From positions 96,291,290 to 96,355,289 of the forward strand of contig CM075649.1 in assembly GCA_037953625.1 (NCBI GenBank): a stretch of DNA of 64,000 nt. Reading direction: 5' to 3'. The translations under genes and the position numbers were made by a program. How positions within the stretch are numbered: position 1 is the first letter of the stretch; every line of letters begins with the position of its first letter. The notes below the pieces were generated by a model. The model was not told the DNA's origin. It made no database searches and saw only the letters and a list, made by a program, of their open reading frames with translations. This document shows, one piece after another, positions 12,837-24,256 of this stretch. The stretch comes from Crotalaria pallida. Taxonomy: Eukaryota > Streptophyta > Magnoliopsida > Fabales > Fabaceae.

Positions 12837-15800
12837 TGTAACACCCCGTATTTTCCCGTACGTGCATAAACGAATTCGTTTAAAATAAACCTTAAGTTTT
12901 GCTTTCAAAAGGGTTTTTCTAAGAAGAATTATTTATGATTTTATTCAAGAATGATTTCTTTATGGAAAGGACTTGCATTTTGATTGATGAATTCTGAGAA
13001 TGCAATTTTTAGAATTTTCTAGAATTATTTACAAACTGTATTTCCGGAAATTTTGGAAGATGAATTTTCATGAAACCATGATTTCTGAAAAGCTGATGAC
13101 TTTAAATAAATTATCTTTTGGAAATTTTCTATTTGTACGAAAAACTTGATTTTTAAGGATTTCTAATTATGTGTTTTGTGTAAGTGATTGTTTTACTTTG
13201 AAAGAATTTAAGTTTTCCTAGGATAATGATGAATTCTCGTAGGAGATTAAATCAATTGCCATGACATAGAATTAATTGATGATATGTGCTCATTGTGATA
13301 TGTATTTGGTTTAATATGTAAATATTGTTTGAAAATAAACATGTGTGCATATGTGTGTAAATGTGTTACGGTTTTGGGCATATAAGTGTGAATAGGATTC
13401 TTAAAAATGTTGCATAAATCACATGAGATAATGGCCATGGTGTCTTGAATAAATAGGAATAGGAAATGAAAATGAAAATGCATGAGGTGTGGACATGTGT
13501 GTGCTACGGTGTGAGCATGTGTGTGTGCCACGATGATGAGTGTGTGTGTGTGGGTAGAACTTTGACTCTTGGGTAGAAAAGAAAAGATGGGAAGTGACCA
13601 TGCATGATGAAATCTAGCCCTAGCTTGAGCACCTTGTCTCCTTGATCTAAACCTTGCCATGCAAAATTTTAGAAACCCAAATTTGCCCTTCCTTTTAGTG
13701 CCTTGGCCGAACCTCAACTTAAGGGCAAAGGAGGCAAACTCGTTGGCCCTTAAATTTATCTTGCTTTAGTTCATTTCTCACATTTCAATCCCATTTCCTT
13801 CACTCACATATCCAAACACTTTCTAAGGGATCATCACACCCTTGGAAAAGAAAAGAGAGCAAGAGAAAGAGGGTGTGGCCATAGGAAACAAGAAGGAGGA
13901 AGAAGGAGAATTAGACCAAGACTTTGAGTTTCCTTGGAGATCAAGACCCTTGGGAATTAGAAGACCAACTTTCTTGGTAGGTTATATGAAGATCAAGAAG
14001 AAAACCAGGATAATTAGATTTTCTTTTGAATTTGTAACTTTCTTTTCTTTTTTTTTTCATTGCTTGTTTATTTTCATGAGTGCAAGTGTGTCTTAGCCTT
14101 AACTATGGACTTTTGAAATTGGTTTGTAATATGTGAACTCATGGACTCTATGCCTCGGTTATGACTCTTTTTAGTTGGATCTTGGTGATTTTCTAAACAA
14201 CTTTCTAAAGGATCTAAATTATTACTTGGAAATTTTGTGAACACTAAAATTGAAACTCCTTGCATGTTGGGTTTCTCCTTTAAAACCGTGACCTATAAGA
14301 TTTTTATGAGTAGTTTTGGTAAATAAATTGTGATCCAAGCTTGATTGTGAAAGAGTAAAGATTTTAAGTGTTGCATGTTGATTTCTTTTGTTCAATCCGT
14401 GAGCTATGTGCTTCTATGTAAATGTTTGATTAACAATTTCATGATCTAAAATCATTTGAGAGGAAAATAAGGATTTTTAGCTTTGCATGTTGACCTTGTA
14501 ATGATTTTGGTTGATCTTTGCATGAACATGTTTTCATCCATGTTTATTATCTTACAAGTTAGAACATTGGGCTTTGCATGTCAATTTTCAAGTAAAGAAA
14601 TTAAGTTTTTCCTATATGTATGTTACGGTATAGGGGAAACAATTAGGATGAAGGTCTTTAGAATGATTTTTCTTTTTATAAACATGATTTGATTTAAAGA
14701 TTTGTTTTATTCATGTTGTATTGGCATGAAGGCCATTCGGCCATGAGTACTAAAACTGTTTTGGTGCTTGAGTATTGGGTGCATGTATGCATTAGGGATG
14801 GATTTGGTGATCTTGAGTTCATGCATGTTATTCTTTTCGAAGATTATGTTATAAACCATGTTTTTATTTTTAGAAAATTATGAGTTTGAGTTTTTAATCA
14901 AAAGGTTTAAAGAAAACCTCATAATGGTTCATGCATGTTGGTGTGATTAAATGCTGATGTGTGATCTATATGATTTGCTTTGCTTTGATTGTCTTTAGTG
15001 CATTGAAAATGAACTAAGATTCTTGTCTTATGCATGCTAGTCTTCGGTCTTGAGATAGAAAATAGGGAAGTGTGTTTAATCATCATTTAGGATGTATGTA
15101 GACCTTAGACTAAGATTAGCTTAATTTAGGAGCATAAAGGTACATGTATGAAATAACCAATTTAAAGGAAAATAAAATAAATCTTTGAAATGATTTGTAG
15201 CTTTAATTGTTGTTTGAATTGAAGTGAAGAAAATGAAATTGAAGTTGTTAAATTTCCCTATGATGCTCACGGTTTCAATCTTTGAAGGCATGGAATGATT
15301 TTATTTTTGTCTTGGTTGTGTGTTATGTCATTGCAAGATCTCATTTAAATGTTCTGGGTAATATATGTTTAGATGATTAGAAGAATTTCTTTTAAATGAA
15401 TAATGAGAGTGATTATATGCTATGTTTATACTATTATCTGTTTGATGAAATGATGTAATTTCTTTTCTTCTTTTCGGATTTTAGGACTAGAAATAAATAA
15501 ATTGATTTCAAGGTCTGGAAATTATTTGTAGTTAGGAAATGTCAATCCTAGGTAATTCGGCTTTGTCATGATTTAGCTAAAGGGTTAAGCTTGAATTGTT
15601 TTCTCATGCATGATTAGTTTGTGTGTCAACTTTATAAATTAATTTAATGTAACTTTAGAATTTCATCTTTTAAATCTTGTTATTCTGTTGAATGTTTCCA
15701 TACCCCAAACGTTTTAAAGCAAGTTTTAATGAGGAAAAGAAGGTTTATTTGAATAAAAGAGTATTTCCAAAATTGTTTTCAAAAGTTTTTCTCAAAAACC

Positions 15801-18408
15801 GTCTTAATCATGAATCTTGAAATTGAATTTCAAAAACATTGGACAATGATAATAAGTTTTTAAAAGAAAAATTGTTTTCAAAACGAATTCACCAAATGTA
15901 TCGAACTCGTTTCTAATCCACGGGAAAATGTCTTAGTTGAGCAATGGACGAGAGGATAAGAGACGAGGAGAGATGATCAGAAACCTTGGAGAGCTATAGG
16001 ACGTTCGTCATCGAGGTGAGAGAGGGGCTTTCCCTTAAGACGTCGTGGTAATTAGGTACATATTAAGGCATCCAATCATCTCAAAGATTGGACTCCAATC
16101 TTATTTAGCGTAGTGGTGTATGTGATAGCGATTGTTTGATTGGTTTAGCTATCCACCCGAACGACTGAGATTGGCTTATAATAAATGATGTTATGTTTTC
16201 TGTTTGTTCGTGTCGAATTATTATCTTATGCTTTGCTTATTTGTTAAATAAAAATGGTATTGTTAGAATTGTTTGATTATGCGTTAGTAAAGAAGTTATG
16301 AAAGTAACAAGCTAAGTATGAAAGGAAAAGAATAATGGATTCAAACAATGAGAATAAGTGACAAGAATGAATGGCGAGAGATTTAGATGGTAATTGGAAA
16401 TTGGGAAATTTGGAAAGAACGTGAGGAGTTGCTGATGCTGCTGAGCCCGAGTTGGCGAGAAGGACACCAGTGATGCTGCTGAATCACAATTGGCAAGGAG
16501 GACAGTGATGGCGTGCTAAGTGACAAGTTGATCTGAAATAGTGATGCTAACGTTGATGAGAGCAATGTGTTGTGATTTGAGAAAGAGAAAGATGATGCAA
16601 TAATGTTGTGATGATTCAAGTGATTGGTATAAGAGTTTTAGAGGGAATTAGATGCGAACGATTAGCGATCGGGTCTCATTGAAGGGATGCACCAAGGATG
16701 AGCCGATCATTAGGACTAAGCCGTAATTAAAATTCTTTAAAAGATTTTAAAAGACATTAACAATTGCGGTGAGGTATGAGTGTCGTATCGAACTAGTGGA
16801 GAGGAAGGAACGATAAGTATCTGCGGATACTTAGGACGAGATTGCATTAGGGGAGGACGATGACGGTGAAACGTCAAGAAGTCTAGAGTGTGTTTCTAGG
16901 CGGAACGAACTCCACATGTGGCGCACTAACGTGGTGGGGACTGGGTCCAATGCCGTGGTAAAGTTCTGCAGGCCTACTAGAAACATACTGTCGCCCCCTA
17001 GATTGCAAATCGAGAACGGTGAGAGGGACTGGAACGGGGCATTGGGTTTGCCACTGCGTGGACAGTGAGCCTTAATGATATTGATATGTTTTGAGGACAA
17101 GATCCTCCTGGTCAGGGACCATTGTGTTATGACAGCTGTCGTGCCCGCGTGGTAAAGGTCCTGTACTCCTGTTTGCTTCCGACTAGGTTGGGTGGTTGAC
17201 CGAGGAGATGTAGACGTGTGTGAGCACAATGATGTCTCCCCCTCATCATTGATGCTAATCGAATTGATAAGACTTAAGAACCAAGATGTTCCAAAGATAA
17301 GTGTAGCAATGATGATAATAATAATAATGATAATAGTGATGATGATACTAAGTGACAACGGGAACGGATGAAGTATTTGTGATATGGAACCTTGAGGCAT
17401 ACGTGGAGGGTGTGAATGAGAAGTGAAAAGAAATACTAAGATTCAGAAGGGATATTGAGGAAATTGTGAGAACATTATTGTTTATGAATAATCAAATGTA
17501 TGTTTATGGTTAGACTCTGATGAGAATTATGTGTTGTCTTGATTATGTCTTATTGGTGGTTGGATTTACTTTGCTATATTTATTTTGTCTTAGTATTTAC
17601 CTAATGTAATCCCACATATTCGACATTGCCGTTTTGGGTAGCTCACTCTCTCTTTCCTCTACAATTCTATTATGTATGAAAATGTGCGGATCCTAGATGG
17701 ACAACATTGCAAGATATCAGCGGTTCAGGGAGATAGGAACCCTACCAATGAGAGGAGATAACAAGGCTATGTCGGCCTACGTGGTATTCTTTCTAAGGAT
17801 TCAGCGTTGAGGCGTAGAGTTAGCCGAAAGAGTCACTCCCTTGGATATAGAGACTAATAGAACGCCGGATGACTCTACAGTAGAAATCACGGAGGAGGCA
17901 GAGGAGGAGGATCCCGACACTTGGACTGAGGCTGATACAGATGAGTGTCTGATCAATGAGGTTTGGAGCCCGAGCCCTGAGGATCTTTCGATAGAGGAGG
18001 AGGACGAGTGATAGAGCAATATTATGTGGCAAGTGTTAGTAGGATTCAACGACTAGAGATTAGGTAATTCCCTTTTGATTAGTGTATTCCACTTCAAGTT
18101 ATTAGACACCTGGCTCTAATATGCTGTAACCCCAAACAAGATTATGTTAAGTACTGATGTTTTGCAATCAAATCAAATGGGGTAACTTGTTTGAATGATG
18201 TTTTGGAAAACGAGTTTCAAAGTGCGATGTCCCGTGACATCTCGGTTTGGAACTTGAAGGGTGGCATGCCTTTGAGAACGTAATGTTTCATAACTCGGTT
18301 TCAAATTGAAAATGTTCTCATGAGCATGTAACTCTTGTAAAAAAAAATGGCCCCTAATTTTCACTTAAAACGATTACGGTTTTCAAGTTGCCAAATCGGG
18401 GTGTTACA
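12837..18408 (+). repeat. LARD 3' LTR
   Basis: 5,572 bp from TGTAACACC to GGGGTGTTACA, co-linear with 5599-11169. The differences I noticed are mostly single bases, a two-base insertion near 15759 and one fewer ATA unit near 17310-17345. Confidence 0.93.
17697..18011 (+). pseudogene. LTR-internal short acidic ORF (LARD 3' LTR copy)
   Basis: Same 104-codon frame as at 10459, with TGA at codon 38 (17808-17810) and a TGA stop where the other copy has TAA. Differences between the copies are few and keep the frame, but at this low divergence that is weak evidence of selection. Confidence 0.4.
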
Positions 18409-20711
18409 GCTGCCAATTCAAGATCATGGGTGGGGTAATTCTGCTCGTGTTGCCGAAGTTGCCGAGAGGCATAAGCCACCACTTTTCCATGCTGCATCAA
18501 CACACAGCCGAGACCCTGCTTCGAGGCGTCACAAAATACGTCAAAGGCTTTGGTCGGATCGGGCAAAATCAACACGGGCGAGCTCGTCAACCTTTTCTTT
18601 AGCTCTTGGAAGCTCTGCTCGCACACCTCGGACCATTGGTAGGGTGCATCCTTCCTGGTTAACGAAGTCAACGGTAAAGCCAGTTTAGAGAATCCTTCAA
18701 TGAATCTCCTGTAGTACCCTGCAAGACCGAGGAAACTCCTGATCTCGGTTACCGAGGTGGGTCTCTCCCACTTAAGTACCGCTTCCACCTTGGAGGGATC
18801 AACTGCTACACCGTTCTTGGATATCACATGTCCGAGGAAATGAACCTCGTTGAGCCAAAAGCTGCACTTAGAGAGCTTAGCGTAGAGATTCTTATACTTC
18901 AAAACCTGCAACACCGTTCTCAGATGCTGCTCGTGTTCGCTCGGACTCCGAGAGTAGATGAGGATGTCGTCGATGAAAACTATTACAAACGAATCCAGGT
19001 AAGGTCGGAATATCCTATTCATGTAGTCCATGAAGATGGCAGGAGCGTTGGTAAGTCCGAAGGGCATAACCACATACTCAAAATGCCCATACCTCGTCCT
19101 GAAGGCTGTCTTCGGAATGTCTTCTTCTCGGAATCGGATATGGTGGTATCCAGATCGGAGGTCTATCTTTGAGAACACCGACGCTCCCTTGAGTTGGTCC
19201 AACAAGTCATCAATCTGAGGGAGGGGATATTTGTTCTTCACCGTTACCGCGTTGAGCTTTCTATAGTCGGTGCACATTCTGAGGCTACCATCTTTCTTTT
19301 TAACAAACAAGATCGGAGCTCCCCAAGGTGACACGCTTGGTCGGATTAGCTTTTTGGCCAAAAGTTCTTCCAGTTGTTTCTTAAGCTCTTCTAGCTCGGG
19401 TGGTGCCATTCGGTACGGAGCAATTGAGATCGGGCCAGTTCCCGGAAGAAGGTCTATACTGAACTCTACTTCCCTGCTCGGCGGTAAGCCAGGCATTTCG
19501 TCCAAGAAAACCTCTGGAAATTCTCCGACCACAGGAATTTGGTCTAAGGTCGGTTCCTCTGTTGCACATGTAATGCTGTCTACTTGACAAGTACCTCGGA
19601 TCAGCTCGTCAGCATCAGTCACCTCTTCACCATCCATGGTATAAACTTTGCCCCTCTGCATTGGTCGGTTAACACCGGTCTGTTGAGCCTTGGTCACATT
19701 GACCTCTTCCTTCACAATATTCTCGGTACACCGAGCTGCAAAATGACCAGGCTTGCCACATCGGAAACAGGATCCTCTTGCTCTGGTCGGATCCAGACTC
19801 CAGCATTCACCCCTGTGCTGTCTCCCGCAGTGTTGGCATATCGGATAAGGGTCAGGAACAACCACCATCTGACCACCGCTCCTCGGAGCTGTTGACATTC
19901 TGGAGTTCGGATTCACATAAGGAGCAGATCTCGGAGCAACTCCTTTTCCCCTAATCGGCCCCACTGTCTTTTGTGCCGACCTGTTCCGCTTTCCGTCTGC
20001 TTTCCTCTTGAGCCCCTTCTCATAGGTTCTAGCAATGTTCACCAATTGCGAGAGATTGGCCACGTTCTGATATTCGAATGTGAGCCGAATATCATCACGG
20101 AGACAAGATTCAAACTTGATGCACTTGGTATGGTCATCAGCATCTCGGTAGCTTCCTGAATAACGGATCAAATCCTCGAACTGAGCGGCATATTCCCCGA
20201 CACTCAAGTTCCTCTGCTCCAGCTTGAGGAAAGCAAGCTCCTTCTCTCTCCTGACATCCTCAGGAAAGTACTTTCCGAGGAATCGAGCTCGGAACAAATC
20301 CCAAGTAATGGCTTCATTAGCCGCTTCCAGTCCACGGCTCTGCTGCTCCCACCAGTGCTCGGCTTCACTAGCCAGCACAAACTCGGCCAACCTCACCCTG
20401 TACTCATAGGGCGGTTGCAGAGATCGGAAAATCTTCTCAATGTCCTGGAGCCATCTCTGAGTTCCATCAGGATTGTAACCCCCTTCAAACCGAGGTGGTT
20501 CGTTCTTCCTAAATCGGCTCATCCAGTCAATCTCGACCGGAGCCGGGGGTTGAGGCTGAAGGGCTGCAGCTGCAGCTGCTGCGGCTGCGGCGATGTTCTG
20601 AGCGAGGTTCTCAGCCTGATTCTGCTGAGCCTGCGCTTGGTTCTGCTGTAGTTGAACCAGAGTTTCCAACATTGCAGCAATTCGGTCGATATCAGCTCGT
20701 CTCCCAGCCAT
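18409..20711 (-). pseudogene. Element A gag-pol, 5' half: gag, RT, RNase H start; protease missing
   Basis: Starting at ATG 20711, the N-terminus has a Q/A-rich run, then a gag domain (RFRKNEPPRFEGG; WWEQQSRG; FLGKYFPED) and two zinc-knuckle-like sites, CQHCGRQHRGEC (degenerate) and CFRCGKPGHFAARC (canonical CCHC). The frame then passes in ~30 residues to EEPTLDQIPVVGEFPEVF, which normally follows the protease. The DSGATHSF protease motif seen in B is absent, so roughly 150-200 codons are gone in frame near 19580-19595. RT is well preserved (LIRPSVSPWGAPILFVKKKD; VMPFGLTNAPAIF; VFIDDILIYSR). RNase H starts (FCDASKQGLGCVLM) and is cut at HDLELAAV by the LARD. Alone it could not mature its polyprotein. 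Confidence 0.92.
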
Positions 20712-20909
20712 GCTGCTCGGTCATGGAGAGAAAGCCAATTAACTTCCGAATAGTCAAGTAAATATATATACATAAACATATATACCTATGAGCTCTATTG
20801 TCTAACTTAGACTTCTAGACTTTACTTAATTGTCCCTCTCTTGGTGAGTAACCACTGGAGTCCTTTGCAACTCCAATAGGCCGAGGAGAAACTGCTCTGA
20901 TACCAAAAA
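20712..20909 (-). other. Element A leader and primer-binding site
   Basis: Read on the minus strand, TGGTATCAGAGCAG (20905-20892) lies four bases inside the 5' LTR and matches tRNA-iMet. About 180 bp of untranslated leader follow before the gag ATG at 20711. Confidence 0.9.
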
Positions 20910-21212
20910 TGTAACACCCTATATAATAATTACCCTTAATTACCCCAAAATTAGGAGTTAAAATTTCTTTTTAAAAATGAATATGATATTTCCTTTCATT
21001 AATAACAAAAACATCAGAATTAATAAAGTGGAAGATTTAAATGCATCAAATACATAAAATATGAGTTTAGGTACACTCAGTTCGGCCAATTAAAATTACA
21101 AAACATTGTTTTAGCTCGGCCCAACTGGGTAATCCGAAGTCAAAATATACAAAAAGTGTTTTAGCTCGGCCCAACTGGCCGAGACCCAACAAATTCTCCT
21201 ACTCTAAATAAC

Positions 21213-21277
21213 TTACTCTCCCTGTGAGGGAGAGTGATCCTGCTCGGCCGGGGACTGCGTCTGCTCGGGCTCAGTAC
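21213..21277 (-). other. Putative LTR exon 2 with short conserved frame (element A)
   Basis: After CATTTTTCAG on the minus strand, GT|ACTGAGC opens a 20-codon frame to TAA reading TEPEQTQSPAEQDHSPSQGE. LTR H has the matching stretch TELELTQGPAEQEYSSLLGE with the stop at the same place. Both follow a CTCAC-like branch site and a T-run. This looks like the 3' exon of a spliced LTR transcript, but no transcript is known to me. Confidence 0.4.
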
Positions 21278-21679
21278 CTGAAAAATGGTAAGGAGGTGAG
21301 CATTACACAGAACTTAAATAAGCAGTGTCTAAAATGCCATACCGAACTACCAAGCCAAACACAAGTAGTCAATTAACAAAATAGTAACAAGTAATCAAAC
21401 CACATGCATACATCATCATTTAGCTCGGTTCACATCATGTAATATTATTTAGCTCGGCTCACATCCTACCATCTAATTTAGCTCGGCTCACAACATTACC
21501 TAGTTTATCCTTTACCTATTAGCTATACCTCGGCACATCCTACCGATTCCCCTTATCCTCTTTCCATAAATCTTACACTCGGCATCCCGGCCACTATCCT
21601 CTTACCTCGGTAAACCATCTCTCTACCTCAGACTCATTACTCATTATTCCATTTTCACATAGTTTACAATCTTTTACTC

Positions 21680-22130
21680 TTCTCGGATGCATACACCCAG
21701 TGCATGTCTTACACCATTTAAGGTCGGATATCGGAGTGTCATTCATAACTGCGAGTACCCAGTACCCGTCTTACAGCTGCACATACCCGGTATGTGTCTA
21801 ACGCAATCAATGCACGCACCCAGTATGCGTCTTCTATGACCAGGAGCACTTCCGCCGATCATTCTATGGAGTTAAGGAGAGTCCATAACTGCGAGCACCC
21901 AGTACTCGTCTTACAGCGGCGCATCTCGGCGACTTACGCGATCAATGCACGCACCCAGTACGCGTCTGCTATGACCAGGACCACATCCCACCGGTTTCGT
22001 GCTCGGAACCTTGTGTGAATCATAACTGCGAGCACCCCGTACTCGTCTTACAGCTGCGCATACCCAGTATGCATCTGACGCGATCAATGCACACACCCGG
22101 TACGCGTCTGCTATGACCCGATCACCCAAC
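21680..22130. repeat. Hairpin array in element A LTR
   Basis: About nine imperfect units share the frame arm-CCAGT/CCGGT-arm-TC, joined by TTACAGCTG, ATAACTG or GATCAATG linkers. The arms differ between units yet several still pair: CACATAC/GTATGTG, GCATAC/GTATGC, ACGCA/TGCGT. Part of the array is also at 2105-2280. LTR H has the same design with other arms. Confidence 0.75.
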
Positions 22131-23617
22131 CATTTCTCTTTAATTCCTCTTATCCTTTTTAACCATTCATTTAGCTCGGCCTCTCTCGGCTCACCCTGTT
22201 ACTAATCCCTTAATTATTCCCATTATCCTCTTAACCATTTCTTAGCTCGGTCTAATTCGGCTAAACCCGGTAACCATTCCCTCTTTCCATTAACCTTTCT
22301 CATTATCTGACTTATTACTCTATCTCTCCTACTTTCCATCTCTACCATTTCCTCATACCCATTCCCAACGTCACTCAGCTCGGCCACAGACATGAATCAT
22401 AAATATCAAAGCTCATAAACATTTATACACAAAGTTCATAAACACTTATACAACAACAACAATAAGAATCAAAGCATTCAACCAATCAATCATGTAAATA
22501 CCAACATATAGCACAAAACAATATTCCTCCCTACTTCAAACTCATGTTTCTAATTCATTTATTAGTTCCCTTTTTACCCTTTTTACCATTTCCTTTCTAA
22601 CATTAACCTAGATCCATTTCCCTAATCTAACACCCACTCTTAGTACCCTTTATGAACACCCTAGAAACCCAAACTCAAGTAGAGGTAACACTCACTCCTT
22701 AACTCAAACCGTGAGAGATAAGAGTTGAGAGTTTGAGAATGGCTTCCTTGATGCTTGACCTCTTGAGCTTAACACCCCTTGAATCCTTTTCTCCAAGCTG
22801 CCACGAGTTCCTCCAAGCTGCACCCAACTCCACAGCGGTCCAGGGACTCCAAAATGGAAAAGAGGATGGCGGACAGGAGGTTTCCGGTTGGTGGAAGAGA
22901 GGGAGGAAGAAGGTGGGTTGGGGTTTGGTTGCTGGATTTCAGAGAAGAAAATAAGGGATAACAATGAGAGAGACGAAGGAGAAAGAGAGTGAGAATGCAA
23001 AGTGTGTTATGGGGTGTATTTGGGTTTTCTTTTATTCATTTGAGGGAAACATTTGTGTGGTCCTCATTGGAGGCTTCTTGGGGAAGCTAGAATGTGTGGA
23101 CAGGATTCATTGGCTTCCAAAGGAAGCCATGAATAGTACATTGAAAGGGACATAAAGCAATGATAGTGACATAAAGTGAATGATAATGACATAAAGTGAA
23201 GGATAGTACCGTACGGACGGTACGAAAATCAAAGGGTTAACAGCTCCACATGAGCTGGCACGGAGGAGCTAGGACGTGTCGGCTCGGGTACGTCGGCTAG
23301 GATACGTCAGCTCGGTTTGTAGGAACAGCAGTAGTCCGAGCTTCCTTCTCGGATGATACTATGAGGTACACTAAGGTCGGCTAATCCGGACTAGACAACA
23401 GGTTCCGCGTTTGGTTCCCATCCAGCTCGGTTCATATGCACACAATCTCATCTAGCTCGGCCGGGATTGGACCGAGGTCCTATACTTACATCCTAGGTCG
23501 GCCTATGCTCATACTACCCTTCTAACCTTGTACAATTTCTAAGGCCTAATCCTATCCTTAAATAAATATTTATATACTAAAATTATATTATTTAATATTA
23601 ATTTTCAGGATGTTACA

Positions 23618-24256
23618 GAAGGTCGTAGGGTGGAGGAAGAGGAAGAAGGTGGAAACTTGATTTTTCTAGCTCTTTTTCTTAGATTCTTCGAAGGTATGGC
23701 CATGATGCTTTTTGTTCTTGTTCTTTTTCTTCTTTATTTTCGGTTTTTCTTCAAGCTTCAAAGTTAGGGTTTTTGTGTTCCATGGCTTTGATATTATGCA
23801 TGCTGATTTTTCTTATTCCTCTTGTTTTTTATGCTTGATTATACTTGGGTTGATGATTGAACTCAATGGTTGAATCCAATAAAAAGTGAAGTTTTAAAGA
23901 AATGAAAAATGAAAGAGAATGGTATTGGATTCAATTATTGGGCAAAAGCGAGTGACGTACATGCATCACTTTCAATGCATTGAATTACACACAATCACAC
24001 TCTTTCTATTTTTCTTTATGTTATATAATGAAAATGTGTGTGTGTAATTGTGAATGTTAATACACCTGTGTATGCTTTATTATTGTTATTAAATGTCTAT
24101 CTTGATTTATGTTTCAAATAACTCACCTTTTAAGTTGTCATTTTTAGGTACACTGTTGGAAAGCCTCATGTGCTTCATGCCAAGAAAAGGTATACTCTCA
24201 AAGAAAGAGAGTGTACTAGTCCAATGTGACTTTAAAGTCACAATGTAATTGCAACC
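23618..24256 (+). mobile_element. Element C 5' LTR, piece between A and B
   Basis: From about 23862 this matches 46571-46937 in C's 3' LTR, base for base with scattered changes, and the match continues across the B insertion at 43918. The first ~240 bp (23618-23860) have no clear partner in the 3' LTR. A branch-site/T-run/AG|GTACACTG module lies at 24123-24155, and a possible donor AAG|GTATGG at 23694. A's left flank and the C 5' LTR start are outside the window. Confidence 0.75.

Larger units (their letters stand above)
5599..18408 (+). mobile_element. Non-autonomous LTR element (LARD) with ~5.57-kb LTRs
   Basis: A complete 12.81-kb element inserted in RNase H of element A. It has two near-identical terminal repeats (5599-11169 and 12837-18408), a tRNA-iMet primer site, a purine tract and the gctgc duplication. 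The interior is only 1,667 bp and encodes no gag, protease, RT or integrase that I can find, so it must rely on another element's proteins. This is the LARD pattern (large retrotransposon derivative). Its tail (stem-loop then AAGTTGGGGAAAA) resembles that of B, so a B-like Tekay chromovirus is a plausible helper. By eye the two LTRs differ about once per hundred bases, suggesting a fairly recent insertion. Confidence 0.92.
20910..23617 (-). repeat. Element A, 5' LTR (complete, 2.7 kb)
   Basis: Bounded on the plus strand by TGTAACACCC (20910) and GGATGTTACA (23617). It holds a nine-unit hairpin array (21680-22125) and, on the minus strand, a branch-site/T-tract/AG|GTACTGAG module near 21278. 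The matching upstream donor near 22702 reads GAG|TTAAGG here, where the other LTR has GAG|GTAAGG, so this copy's donor looks mutated. Confidence 0.9.

Noticed and set aside
21680..22130. Looks like a CRISPR array (short repeats with spacers)
   Set aside because: Units are hairpins of unequal length with linkers, inside a plant LTR, and copied in the other LTR.
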